64,000 bases of DNA from Flaveria trinervia (Eukaryota > Streptophyta > Magnoliopsida > Asterales > Asteraceae), in assembly GCA_025506515.1 (NCBI GenBank), contig CM046447.1, forward strand, positions 90,615,498 through 90,679,497. The letters are read 5' to 3'. This document shows, piece by piece, positions 1 to 10,373 of the stretch; position 1 is the stretch's first letter; the number at the start of each line of letters is the position of its first letter. The notes under the pieces were generated by a model. It saw nothing but the letters and a program-made list of their open reading frames with translations, did no database searches and was not told the DNA's origin. Both the position numbers and the translations under genes were made by a program.

Positions 1-200
1 GAAGACAAGATCTAAAGACTTCTTCTGAAGACAAAGTCTGAAAGCAAAGACTGAAGATAAAGTCTGAAAGAAAAGTACTGAAGACAAAGTCTGAAAGAAG
101 AGTACTGAAGACAAAGTCTGAAGCTATTAGCTGAAGACAAAGTCTGAAAGTAAAAGTCTGAAGAGCAAAGACTGAAGACAAAGACTGAAGACCAAAGTGA
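1..200 (+). repeat. LTR U3 minisatellite, unit about CTGAAGACAAAGT
   Basis: A tandem to dispersed array of a 13-20 bp unit with the core CTGAAGACAAAGT. The same array lies at about 11450-11655 in the 3' LTR. Copy number differs between the two LTRs. It lies upstream of the TATA-like site, in the U3 region where Copia enhancers usually sit. Confidence 0.85.
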
Positions 201-427
201 TCAGTAGTTGTCACAACAGCTGAAGTTATTAACTTCAGTAGTTGTGATGGTTTCCTTTTAGTACTTGTAATTTACTTTTCAGTAGTTATAGTTTCAGTAA
301 TTGTAGTTTAGTAGTTTTATGTTTTTGTACCTAGCATTCTCTGAGATGTAATCAGTAGTTGAGAACATTCTCAGTAGTTTGCATAGTTTCAATAGTTTGT
401 ATAATTCTGTTAGATGTCACTATCAAG

Positions 428-461
428 TGACATCAGCAGACGTCACATTCCCTATACAAGG
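428..461 (+). promoter_or_regulatory. 5' LTR promoter: TGACG-type palindrome and decayed TATA
   Basis: TGACATCAGCAGACGTCA at 428-445 is an imperfect palindrome with TGAC/GTCA half-sites, of the type bound by plant TGA/bZIP factors. It is followed by CTATACAAGG at 452-461. The 3' LTR has the better TATA (CTATATAAGG), so this copy has a mutated TATA. The factor assignment is inference. Confidence 0.5.
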
Positions 462-662
462 AATGTTGACCTAGTTGTAACGTGTGACATTCAGCCACCA
501 CGAAAGCATATGAATGAAATATTCCTTTGCAGAATTCTCTCTCTATAACCGTTTACTTTTCATTGAATATCATTTGTGTTCTTGCGAATTGTCTAATTCA
601 TTGTTCAAATTCCGTTGCGATCTATTCAAATTAATCAAACTTAGATCACTAATCCTAGCAAT

Positions 663-674
663 TGGTATCAGAGC
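663..674 (+). other. Primer binding site (tRNA-iMet type), Sirevirus A
   Basis: TGGTATCAGAGC lies two bases after the LTR end CA and matches the PBS complementary to the 3' end of initiator tRNA-Met used by most plant Copia elements. It is followed by an untranslated leader up to 888. Confidence 0.9.
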
Positions 675-888
675 AGGTTAATTATTGATCGATCTAACAG
701 TTGATCATTGAAACTGCTATTTCAATATCTATGTTTGATTAAATTAGCATATTTGCAAGAATTGGTTATAGATCATTGAATTTCTGCTGCTTTCGGTTAT
801 TTGCTTTGATTTTCTCTTGGTTCATATTGAGTTTGTTGTGTTTTGCACTAAATCAGTTAAAACTTAATTGAATGGGTTGAATCTGAGA

Positions 889-3793
889 ATGACTACTCCT
901 TCTAATGACCCTCACAATACCGGTTCCTCAACCAGCCTCCGATGCTGGTTAGGACTGAGTATAACATATGGCAACGAAGAATGCTTCATCACCTATCTGT
1001 TAACAGTTTAGGTTGTTAGACATCTGTGGTACATGGTCCACACAACCTGTGGTGAACAATCCGGAAACCAACCAAATGGTTCCGAAGAAGAAGGAACAAT
1101 ACTCAGATGTGGATCGAAAATTGTTTGAGATTGATGCTAAAGCGCATGGTATTCTGGCCATGGCTCTGCCAATGAAATCTATTCTGGGCTTATGCATCAT
1201 GAAACTGCTCATGACCTCTGGAATGCATTGAAGGAACAATTTGGTGGAACAGATGAGGTCTTAGCAAACAACAGAGAAATCCTTGCCAACAATATAAGAC
1301 ATTCTCTCATAGGAATGGTGAGTCACTGACTCAACAGTTTGAGCGTTTTTCCTGTTTGATCTCTGAGCTGAAAATGGTCAAACATGAATACACTAATAGC
1401 CAGATGAACACAGATTCCTCAGATCACTGCCTGAGAGATGGGACACATACACCATTGTCCTACGCTCCAGTGCAAATCTGGATAGCCTATCTCTCACCCA
1501 ACTCCATGGGAAACTGCTTACATTTGAAAGAGAGATAGAGCAGAAAAGGAAACTGGCATCATCAGGAAGCTCACTGATGACTTTGTACCAGGAACACTGC
1601 CTTGGTTGGTCATGAGTCAGAATATGCTGGCATCAAAAGCAATTATGATGAACATATAGATTTCTCTTCAAACAGTTCCGATCATGCATTTGTTAGTGTT
1701 GACAGTCAGTCAGGCTATAATAGTGACAATTTGTGTTTCATTATGGATGATTTGAAGGGTATTGCTAATGATGACTTGATATGGATATTCTAAGCCAAAT
1801 GGCCTTGATTAATATCAGATCTCAAAAGTTCTACAAGAGAACTGGTAGGAAATTTCCAGGACTCTCTGGCAAAACCAAAGTTGGTTTTGACAAGAGTAAG
1901 TTGAGGTGTCACAAATGCCACAGGCTTGGACACTTTGCAAGAGAGTGTAGATCAACTGGATCTAACTCCTCTGCACCCTTTGTGACTTTTCCAAGCAATA
2001 GTCCACAAAACAGAGGGCAACATCCTGCTAGTTCTGGTCATCATGCACAACCTATATCTCCTGCATATTTTGTCCCTCAGGGTCTAATGTCATATCCATA
2101 TCCCTGCTATTATATGCCACAGCCAAATCCAGTTCAAGTTCCTATTGCACAACAACCTTAAGCCTTACCTGAGCCTCTACCATCTCAATCATCTCAATCA
2201 CAACCTCATCACAGCTTCTTCACCCCTGGTGTTATTGACTGGAGCAGTTTACCAGATGATCTCTCTGGCAATGAGCATTTATTTGCTAGTGATGGTCAAC
2301 ATGGTGGTGAACATCCTTTTGGGAATCTTGCTCTCATGGCCCTGGAGTCTACTGAGAGTTCATGCTCCAATGCATCTTTATCATAGGTAACCCAGGTATC
2401 CTCTGAAGCTAAGGCCAAGCTATGTTCTGAATCTTGCATAACTGCATTTATCTCTATTAGAGAGGCAAATTTAGCTTTAATAAATCAAAATCTTGAGCTT
2501 GAGCAAATCCTTTCCAAAAGAAAGCAGTATGAGTCTGTTCTTAATGATAAAGATGATGAGATTTATAAGCTTAAATGCCAATTAAATGATGAAAAGGCTA
2601 AGCTAGAGGTCATTCTTGAGAACCACAGAGAACTCAAAGAAAAACTTGCAGCTACCCAAGTTGAGTGTGACCACTGGGTATCATCCTGCAAGGATTTGAA
2701 ATGCTGCTTAGCAAGCAATCTGCTTTGAATGTGAAGTTTGGAATAGGTTACAATCACATTGCACCCCTATAGATTTTACTCCAAAATCAATGGTAAAACC
2801 TAAAGGTGAAAGTAATTTCCAAACCACATAATCATGTGCATCATCCTCAAGTGATCACCCAAAATCACAAGATGAAATCACTGTTGATACCTCAGCAAAA
2901 CAATTGCCTGATGGGTTAACTACTGATAAGCACATGAAGCTGAGTACTTCAGATGTTGTCCCTCAAAGTACCTCAAGTACTAAAGGGCAAGTCACAACAT
3001 CTGAAAAGCATTTCAAATCAGCTGAAATAAAAGGATTAACAACTGTTGATGAATCTATCATACGGTCTTTCAGGACGGACAGAGAATAGCTGAAGAACAA
3101 GTCTTTAGTTGTTACAGATCCTTCAGTACTAAACACAAGTACTGAAAGGAGGAAAGTACTAAAGAGCACATCTTCAGCAGTTTCCACATCAGCAGTTGAT
3201 CAATCCAAGATGAAGAATAAGCCATGTGAAATATGTGGTAAATTCAATCATCTTTCTGATGAATGTTGGTACAGAAAGGGTTCCAAACTCAACAGAGATA
3301 ACTCATTAAAATCCAGATGGATGAAATGAAAATTGAGTTTGAGACCAAGTTTGTACCACAGTCATCCCAATGAATAAACTCAAGCCTTCATCCAAATCCA
3401 AAAAGAAGGATAGGGTTTATCATGGAACAGCTGATAGTTCTCCTCATGACAAACATCAGACTAAGTCTGTGAATTTCAAGGAGGAAATGGTGGGTACAGA
3501 AATCATCAAAAACAAGTACTGATATGTCCCAAGAGCTGAAAGCTTTAGCTACAAATCAGACACAACTTGTTATGATGGTTCAGCATTTGTTGGGGAGAGT
3601 TAACCAACTAGATGCACCTGTGATCAAACAACTGAAAAGGTATTCCAAGTCCAAATCCAAGGAATCCATTTTAGCACCATCTCCACCTTCATCAGCTGTT
3701 AATCATGAGAAACAGTTATGGTTAAATCTGTTGATGAAAACAGACCCAAAACCAAAAAGGTTTGGGTCTCAAAACCTAACTAGTTCTTTATGA
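889..3793 (+). pseudogene. Sirevirus A gag and gag-pol linker, degraded
   Basis: The structural polyprotein that packages element RNA. The first ATG is at 889 (MTTPSNDPHN). The reading then breaks repeatedly: a capsid-like core with IDAKAHGILAMALP is at 1080-1230, DLWNALKEQFGGTDEV follows in another frame, and further pieces run to 1793. A CX2CX4HX4C zinc knuckle (CHKCHRLGHFAREC) is at 1907-1948. A second knuckle, CEICGKFNHLSDEC, is near 3224-3265 after a Ser/Thr-rich, Lys-rich linker. The linker ends in KTKKVWVSK around 3745-3775, the usual run-up to Copia protease. Many stops and frameshifts are present, so no functional Gag is made. Confidence 0.85.
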
Positions 3794-3796
3794 TAA

Positions 3797-4204
3797 ATGC
3801 AGGGTTCTTCAGCATGCCAAAGGAACATCTGGTATGTAGACAGTGGAGGATCTATGCATATGACTGGGAGCAGTTCTCTTCTTAATGACTACTCTCAAGG
3901 AAAGAAGGGATTTGTTTCATTTGGAACTGATGCCAAGGGTTACATCATCGGGAAAGGATATGTGTCTAATGGAGATATCAGATTTGATGATGTTAACCAT
4001 GTGGAGAATCTCAAGTATAATCTACTGAGTGTCAGTCAGATGTGTGATAAAGGGCATGTTGCACTTTTCACAAGCCAGAACTGCAGGATTCTGTCTTCCC
4101 AAGTTCTGAGGCTGATTGACAAGGTATTGGATGAACATACTCTCCTGAAGGCCAACAGGATTGGAAGAGTATATGCCTTGGATTTGTCAAATAAGATGAT
4201 TTGA
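3797..4204 (+). pseudogene. Sirevirus A aspartic protease domain
   Basis: An open segment of 135 codons in the expected place between gag and integrase. The catalytic motif reads WYVDSGGSMHMTG, where Copia proteases normally have D-S/T-G-C-S-R-H-M-T-G. The DSG triad is present, but the usual Cys is Gly and Arg is Met. The downstream NLLSVSQMCDKG block is the conserved C-terminal protease signature. It ends at TGA 4202-4204 and the next block (KLWHRRLGHVN) lies in another frame, so the polyprotein is broken here. Confidence 0.85.
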
Positions 4205-5590
4205 AGGGTCATCCTTGCCTGTTCTCCAAAGCCTCTCCTCAGAATCTAAACTGTGGCATAGAAGGCTGGGTCATGTTAATATCAAAAACATGAATCAGCT
4301 GATCCAAAATAGTTTAGTGAGAGGTGTACCAATAAAGGAGTTCTACTGTGATGAAACCTGCACTGCTGTTTGAAAGGAAAATAGCAAAAAGTCTCATTCC
4401 CTCCTATTGAAGAACCTAAGTCCACTGCCTGCTTGCAGTTACTGCACATGGATCTATTTGGTCCTGTGAGAGTGTTGAGCATGGAAAAGAAGAAATACTG
4501 TCTGGTAAGTGTGGATGATTACTCCAGATTTGTATGGACTTTCTTCTTGCATTCAAAGGATGAGGTTGCTCAGACGATTATAAACTTTGTGTTGTATGCT
4601 GAGAAGCAGTATTCCCTATCAGTCAAGTGTATAAGGAGTGATAATGGAACTGAATTCAGAAACCATACACTTGATGATTTTATCTATCAAAGGGAATCAA
4701 GAGGCAGTTTAGCATCCCAAGGACTCCAGAACAAAATGGAGTAGTGGAGAGAAAGAATAGGACCTTATTGAAGCTGCAAGGTCTATGTTGGCTGACTCTG
4801 GTTTGCCATTGACCTTTTGGGCTGAAGCTGTCAACACAACTTGCTATGTGCAGAATAGAGTATTAGTAAATCAGAGGTTGATAAAGACTCCATATGAAGT
4901 TCTACATCATTTGGCTCCTCTAATTTCATTTTTCAAAGCCTTAAGGTGTCCTTGTTTCATTCTCAACACAAAGGATCAACTCCACAAATTTGATCCTAAG
5001 GTGGATGCAGGGTATTTTGTAGGATATTCATCCACATGCAAGGCTTATAGAGTCTTCAACTGCAGAACAAAGATAGTTGAAGAAACCTTGCATGTGAAAT
5101 TCAATGAATCTCCTAAGGATAAAATTCCACAAAACCTTGTGGAGTTGTTTGATTTGGACATACTGCAATATGTTTCTTATCAACCTCCAGCTGTTGCAGA
5201 TCATGTGGATAAATCATCTTCTGCAGAAAGTCTTCCACCTGGTGGTACTGAAGATGATGATGATATCAGTACTCACCTTTTCAAGTTTAGTGACCAACTG
5301 CCTGAGTCTGCTAAACTTGATGTTCCTGTAGCTTCAGTAGCTCCATCCACAAAAATGCTGATGAGATTTCTGACTCCTCTACATCATGTGAATTGCCATC
5401 TCTTACTTGGTTTCAAGAATCTGGATCAACATCTGTTGCTGCTGAACCGGCTACAAACACTTGCACTGATCTTATAGTGTACCAAGAGCTGAAGAATCAC
5501 CCCATGTCTCAAATCATTGGTGATATCAATGCTGGTGTCTCAACCAAAAGTCAATTGTCCAACTTCTGCTTCTATGCTCTCTCATCAGTC
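4205..5590 (+). pseudogene. Sirevirus A integrase, frameshifted
   Basis: Integrase inserts the cDNA into host DNA. The HHCC region begins near 4245 with WHRRLGHVN. The catalytic core opens at 4433, with D in HMDLFGPV (about 4451) and D in RSDNGTEF (about 4640). The third residue, E of VVERKNRT, is near 4745 but sits after a frameshift at about 4690-4740. The C-terminal part (DSGLPLTFWAEAVNTTCYVQ to GYFVGYSSTCKAYRVFN) is open from 4785. Acidic, Ser-rich sequence leads to RT. The catalytic triad survives but the reading frame does not. Confidence 0.85.
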
Positions 5591-6651
5591 AGCTAGAGCC
5601 AAAGAACTATCATGTTGCTTTGAGAGACAATGGATGGGTTGAAGCCATGCAGCTTGAGCTACTTCAGTTCAAAAAGCAGTAAGTGTGGGAACTGGTTCCT
5701 CTACCCCCAGGTAAGTGTGCAATAGGCACTAAATGGGTGTTTAGGAATAAAACTGATGAAAATGGGTTTATTGTCAAGAACAAGGCTAGACTGGTTATAC
5801 AAGGGTTTTCACAAGAAGAAGGTATTGATTATGATGAAACCTTTGCCCCTGTGGCCAGACTAGAGGCAATTAGATTGTTCTTAGCCTATGCTGCACTCCA
5901 CAATCTTAAAGTTTTTCAAATGGATGTCAAAAGTGCCTTTTTATATGGTAAAATAAAAGAAGAGGTTTATGTGTGTCAACCACCAGGTTTTGAGGACAAT
6001 AAACATCCTGATTGGGTGTATAATCTTGATAAGGCTCTTTATGGGTTGAAGCAAGCTCCTCGAGCCTGGTATGAAACACTTTCAAATTTTCTTCTTAAAA
6101 ATAATTTCACTAGAGGCTCCATAGATAAAACTTTGTTTATTAAGAAAGTGGATCAACATAAGTTACTTGTTCAAATTTATGTTGATGATATAATTTTTGC
6201 ATCATCTGATCCCCAGTTGTGTGATGATTTTACAAATTTAATGAAACAAAAGTTTGAAATGAGTGCAATGGGAGAATTACAGTTCTTTCTAGGCTTGCAA
6301 ATCAAACAACAGGCTGATGGAACCTTCATTCATCAGTCAAAATATACAAAAGATCTTTTGAATAAGTTTGATTTACAAAATTGTAAGCCCTGTTCTACTC
6401 CCATGTGCAACACCACACAACTGGATGCAGATCAGAAAGGTAAAGCTGTTGATGAAACACTTTACAGATGTATGATTGGGTCCTTGATGTACTTAACAGC
6501 TTCTAAACCAGATATCATGTTTGCAACTTGTGTTTGTGCTAGATTTCAGGCTGCTCCTAAAGAGTCTTATTTGATTGGAGTCAAGAGGATCTTTAGATAT
6601 CTGCAAGGTACACAATCTCTAGGTCTTTGGTATTCCACTGGACACTCTTGA
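5591..6651 (+). pseudogene. Sirevirus A reverse transcriptase
   Basis: RT copies element RNA into cDNA. The long open segment starts after an in-frame TAA at 5680-5682, and homology continues upstream of it (WVEAMQLELLQFKK). From 5683 the residues run WELVPLPPGK, GTKWVFRNK, then MDVKSAF (catalytic Asp about residue 81), ALYGLKQAPRAWY and the active site YVDD at 6178-6189. The order and motifs match the SIRE lineage. A TGA at 6649-6651 separates RT from RNase H in the same frame, so two point mutations disable an otherwise well-preserved domain. Confidence 0.92.
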
Positions 6652-7112
6652 AAATTAGTTGCTTTTTCTGATAGTGACTATGCAGGGTGTAAGTTAACCA
6701 GAAAGTCAACTTCTGGTGGATGTCAATTCCTAGGCAACTGTTTGATTTCTTGGCAGAGTAAGAAACAAACATCTGTTGCTACATCCACTGCTGAAGCAGA
6801 GTACATTGCTGCTGCAAGTTGTACATCTCAGGTACTCTGGCTTCAAAACCAACTATTGGGTTATGGCATTACAGAGACTAAGTCTCCATTATTAATGGAT
6901 AGTGCTTCAGCTCTATACATTGTCAAGAATCCAGTTCAGCACTCTAGGACCAAACATATAGAGACCAGACACCATTTTATTAGGGATTGTTTTGAAAAAG
7001 GTCTGATTGATCAAAGTTTGTGCCTAGTGCTGATGAGCTTGCAGATATATTTACTAAGCCTTTGGATAGTTCAACTTTCCAAAACCTTGTGTTAAGGCTG
7101 GGTATGCTGTAG
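6652..7112 (+). pseudogene. Sirevirus A RNase H and pol C-terminus
   Basis: RNase H removes the RNA strand during cDNA synthesis. The acidic residues are recognisable: FSDSDYAGC, STAEAEYIAA and LLMDSASAL. KHIETRHHFIRDCFEKG follows, then a frameshift before the conserved end ADELADIFTKPLD near 7030-7065. It is in the same frame as RT but separated from it by the TGA at 6649. The end of pol is near 7112. Confidence 0.88.
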
Positions 7113-7119
7113 CTAGAAT

Positions 7120-7690
7120 AAGTGATAACTACTGATGATCTCAGTAAACAAGTGCTGATGATCATTAGTAAACATGTCACAAATATGTACTGATTCTGTT
7201 ACAAACTACTGATGTCAGTAAAAACAGATAAGTACTGATGTCCTATGAAACCACTGAAAATAGCTAAAAAGTCTGATGAGTAAGTGTTGAGGACAGTATG
7301 AAACAGCTGCAAAGCTAAGAATGACGAAAACTACTGATGAGAATTTCTCTTCAGTCGTTTCCACAAACTGCTGTTTCATCCTAAACAGCTGATGACAAAA
7401 CCATGTCTTCAGTAGTTTCACAACTACTGATGACTAACACCAAGTCCTCAATTGTTTACATAGCTGATGACAAAACCATGTCTTCAGTAGTTTCAAACTA
7501 CTGATGACTAACACCAAGTCCTCAGTTGTTTACAACAGCTGATGAAAAAACATGTCTTCAGTAGTTTCACAAACTGATGACTAAAACCAAGTCTTCAGTT
7601 GTTTTCAAACGTCTGATAGTTAAAACCAAGTCTTCAGTTGTTTTCTTACAACCGCTGACAACACCAACACTTTCAGTCGTTTTCTTTTCA
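7120..7690 (+). repeat. Direct-repeat array between pol and post-pol ORF (Sirevirus A)
   Basis: No coding potential. Units of about 60-75 bp alternate blocks like CTGATGACAAAACCATGTC and TTCAGTAGTTTCA, most regular at 7380-7650. The cores TTCAGTAGTT and ACAGCTGA also occur in this element's own LTR (about 200-380 and 11660-11850). The array lies directly upstream of a TATA box and of the post-pol ATG. Confidence 0.75.
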
Positions 7691-7703
7691 GCCTTTGCTT
7701 AAC

Positions 7704-7712
7704 CTATAAATA
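7704..7712 (+). promoter_or_regulatory. Candidate internal promoter (TATA box) for the post-pol ORF
   Basis: CTATAAATA is a textbook plant TATA box. It lies 58 bp before the ATG at 7770, so a start 25-30 bp downstream would leave a short CT-rich leader ending CAACAATGG. This suggests a subgenomic mRNA for the post-pol ORF. Transcription is inferred, not seen. Confidence 0.5.
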
Positions 7713-7769
7713 CCTGCACTCATAGCCAAACGTTTCATTAGCCGTTTTCAAACCTTTTCTCTCTCAACA

Positions 7770-8470
7770 ATGGCGACCATGAAACTCAAACCCCGACATA
7801 ACTGTGTTGCCTACCTTTCGAAATCGGCTTTCTAGAACAAGTTTGATAATGCCATCGATCTTATGGTGGATTCCCAATACCGAATAGCCTTTCTTATGAA
7901 TCCTACCATACACTCTGATTCCTTAACCCAGTTCTGGACCAACGTCTCTGTCACAACTGGTGAGAATGATAGCCAAATCACTCTCCAGTAGTTGGTGAAT
8001 CAGAAACAGGTGCTCATCACCCCCGACATTATTCGCAAAACCCTAAATTTGCATGATGGCACCTATACTAAAGAATACCCGAAAGGCACCACTGATATGT
8101 CTTTCATCAATAACGGGTATGCAGGCGACTTAAGTGCTACAACCATTCTTAAAAAGCACTTTCATGATGCCAAAAGACTTATCTTTCATATGGTGAATGT
8201 ATGCCTTGCTTCAAAGACATTCTCTTGGGATCAGATGTCTTCACGGTGGTAATAGGTATTGTACTCTATCTTTGAACGCCAAAATCTAAATTTTTCTGAG
8301 ATAGTGTTCATGGAACTAAAGGATCTGGCTCAGAAACCTGTGGCAAATAGATGGTTACTTTATCCCAGGTTTCTGATGGCCATTTTTGAATCAATTACAG
8401 TCTGATGGCCTTGTTGGTCTTGGGGTCCCTGCTCTAGCTGTTTTAGCTAAGGTATACTCCAGACATAACT
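7770..8470 (+). pseudogene. Sirevirus A post-pol ORF, N-terminal domain
   Basis: Begins ATGGCGACCATG and reads KLKPRHNCVAYLSKS with conserved blocks AFLMNPT and LTQFWTNVSV. In-frame TAG codons at 7833 and 7989 interrupt it. The third open piece (7992-8252) contains VLITPDIIRKTLNL, NGYAGD and SWDQM. After a frameshift, LLYPRFLMAIFE follows near 8355-8390. The same order (HNQVALL, NPT, ELW, then MYPRFLQ) is present in Sirevirus B on the other strand. The product resembles the predicted post-pol or env-like proteins of Asteraceae Copia elements (recollection). No biochemical function is known to me. Confidence 0.7.
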
Positions 8471-10217
8471 CAGACCCTACTCTAAAAGGGGCTGCCAGAT
8501 GCTAAAACCCAAGCAGAGGGAAACCACAGCCTCCACTTCCAGATCCAAAGTCCCCACCAAACCCAAATCAAAAACAAAAAGCCAAAAAGGCTACTCAGGG
8601 AGATGAGTCCCCTGAGGATGCCCTGTACCACCAATACAAGAAGTACATACTGGTTATAACCCCCCAGTTATGTCCAAGACTCAACCTGCTGAAGCCGCAC
8701 AGGTATCCTCTCAACAGGACCCTGTTGCAACCACAATTGGGGATCCCACATTACTGGAACCTATCTCAATTGAGAGGGTCACCATTGAAGAGCACCTCTC
8801 ACCCCTGGTGTAATCTGCTTCGGACTAATCTCCACATGCAATCGCCCCTCAAAGCCCAACACTGATAGTTGCTAAAGTGCTGAGTCAGTTGCATTCCTCA
8901 TCCCCTCCCCAGAAACCAATTACCACTGGGATTACCTCAACCATTGAGGGGGAGGACCAAAATGCTTCTGATAACCAACAGCACAGGGGTTACAATGTTC
9001 AATCTCCAAGTGTAGAAAAGGAGGTTAGAACATCTGGTGAGGCTGCCACTTCTACTGATTCAACATATGATCAGGATGAAGTTGGTAACATCCATAAGAC
9101 CTCACCAGAGGCAACTGCCAATGAAGGACATAGTCCTGAGGCTGGAAGTCCCCAGTACCAAGAACAAGGGGCACATGCATCTGCCGATCTATACTCAGAG
9201 CTGTTCATCCTGATTCAATCAGGAGGTCAGGTGATTTAGCAAAGACTGATGATGACCTGGGCTTTTTCTATGATGTTTTATCCCATAATACCATCCTAGA
9301 GAATGAGGTAAGCAGACTTAAAGAGCTACTAGCCAAAATGTCTCAGGATCAAAGTCCATCTACCCCAATAACCACACAGATGGCACCTTCAATTGAAGGT
9401 TCACCAAACACTTCGCCTACACACATAGCTATGCCACCAGCCTCTGCCTTTGGCACCACCTCTCAGGGACAGAACCCCTCTGAGCAGATGGTTGCTATCT
9501 TTCAACACTCCTTACCTCTCATCACTCCAATCATTACTGAGATTGTCCATATAGCCATAGATGAGAGGATCTCTTCAAATCTACAAACCTCATTGATGAT
9601 GCTGTTCACAAATCTCTTTCTGCCTTTCAAGCCCTGATCCCAATGCAACCAAAAAGGGGGAGACTACTAAGGCAGTGAAAGAAAAGAAAAGGAAAAGACT
9701 GATGATGAGAAAGAACTTGAAAAAGAGAAGGAGGTGGAGAAAGAACTGATCTCTGAACAGCTGATCACATACAAGCGAAAGAAAAGTGCTGAGTCAAAAG
9801 CTGATGAAGAAAAATCTTTAGAAGATCTTATCAAAGATGCTGATGAAGCTCACAGCAGATCCATGGATAAAATTATAAATCAGCTCTTTAGACATGGTCA
9901 TGACACAGCCACATTAGACTCTGAGATCAGAAGGCTGGAAATAGAAGAGATTCAAAAAAGATGGGCTAGTTATAGTGTGTTGGAAAGGAAAGATGGAGAT
10001 AATGATCAGATTCATTGCCAAATACCTTGGAAGATCATTGATAGAGATAAAGTCCTGGTCCAGAGATAGTATCTTGAAGATAACCAAGAAAATCTGCTCT
10101 GTTGGAGGCTATAATAAAGGGTTGATCATCGAAGCACTAGATGAAGCAGGTGCAGGGAAGAGAACTGAAATGGCAAAGCTCTCCAAAGCCAAAATCACCA
10201 CCAAAATGCTAGATTAG
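8471..10217 (+). pseudogene. Sirevirus A post-pol ORF, low-complexity and coiled-coil middle
   Basis: Several frame-shifted open pieces: Pro/Ser/Thr/Gln-rich segments at 8877-9239 and 9338-9637, a short leucine-zipper-like stretch (ILENEVSRLKELLAKM) ending near 9340, and a Lys/Glu-rich helical segment at 9734-10069. The last includes INQLFRHGHDTATLDSEIRR, a weak version of the repeated GF/LPL module described for Sirevirus C. Composition and order match the middle of elements B and C. The segment is a broken continuation of the 7770 ORF. Function is unknown. Confidence 0.6.
9651..9662 (+). other. Internal polypurine tract-like motif (Sirevirus A)
   Basis: AAAAAGGGGGAG is preceded by ACC. The same ACCAAAAAGGGGGAGA occurs in Sirevirus C (63120-63132, minus strand) and a mutated version in Sirevirus B (14479-14500), each in the post-pol region. 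It is far from the 3' LTR and more canonical than this element's LTR-adjacent PPT. Confidence 0.5.
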
Positions 10218-10373
10218 TCTTCTCAAACTCCCACTCAAAGACAACCCTCATCTCTAAAATCTCCCAAATCTATCCCTAAACCAAGCCGCCCACAACTCAA
10301 CCCACAAAACAATCCCTTTACCCCAAAAACCACCTTAAACCTTACTCAGTGATACACCCAGAAGGAGGAGAGG

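Larger units (their letters stand above)
1..660 (+). repeat. 5' LTR of Sirevirus A (partial)
   Basis: Matches 11487-12119 of the 3' LTR with about 15 substitutions by hand alignment, mostly transitions, plus one extra repeat unit of about 27 bp near 120-146. It ends in CA at 660, immediately before the PBS. The first part of the LTR is missing because the window starts inside it. Confidence 0.92.

Noticed and set aside
1..200. CRISPR-like regular repeats
   Set aside because: Units are adjacent or irregular, without unique spacers, and lie in a plant LTR.
663..674. tRNA gene fragments at the PBS sites
   Set aside because: Only the 12-14 bp PBS matches tRNA-iMet. No tRNA fold surrounds any of the three sites.
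7770..8252. Host gene interpretation of the ORF after Sirevirus A pol
   Set aside because: It lies between pol and the PPT/LTR in the same orientation, and has a counterpart at the same place in Sirevirus B, so it belongs to the element.
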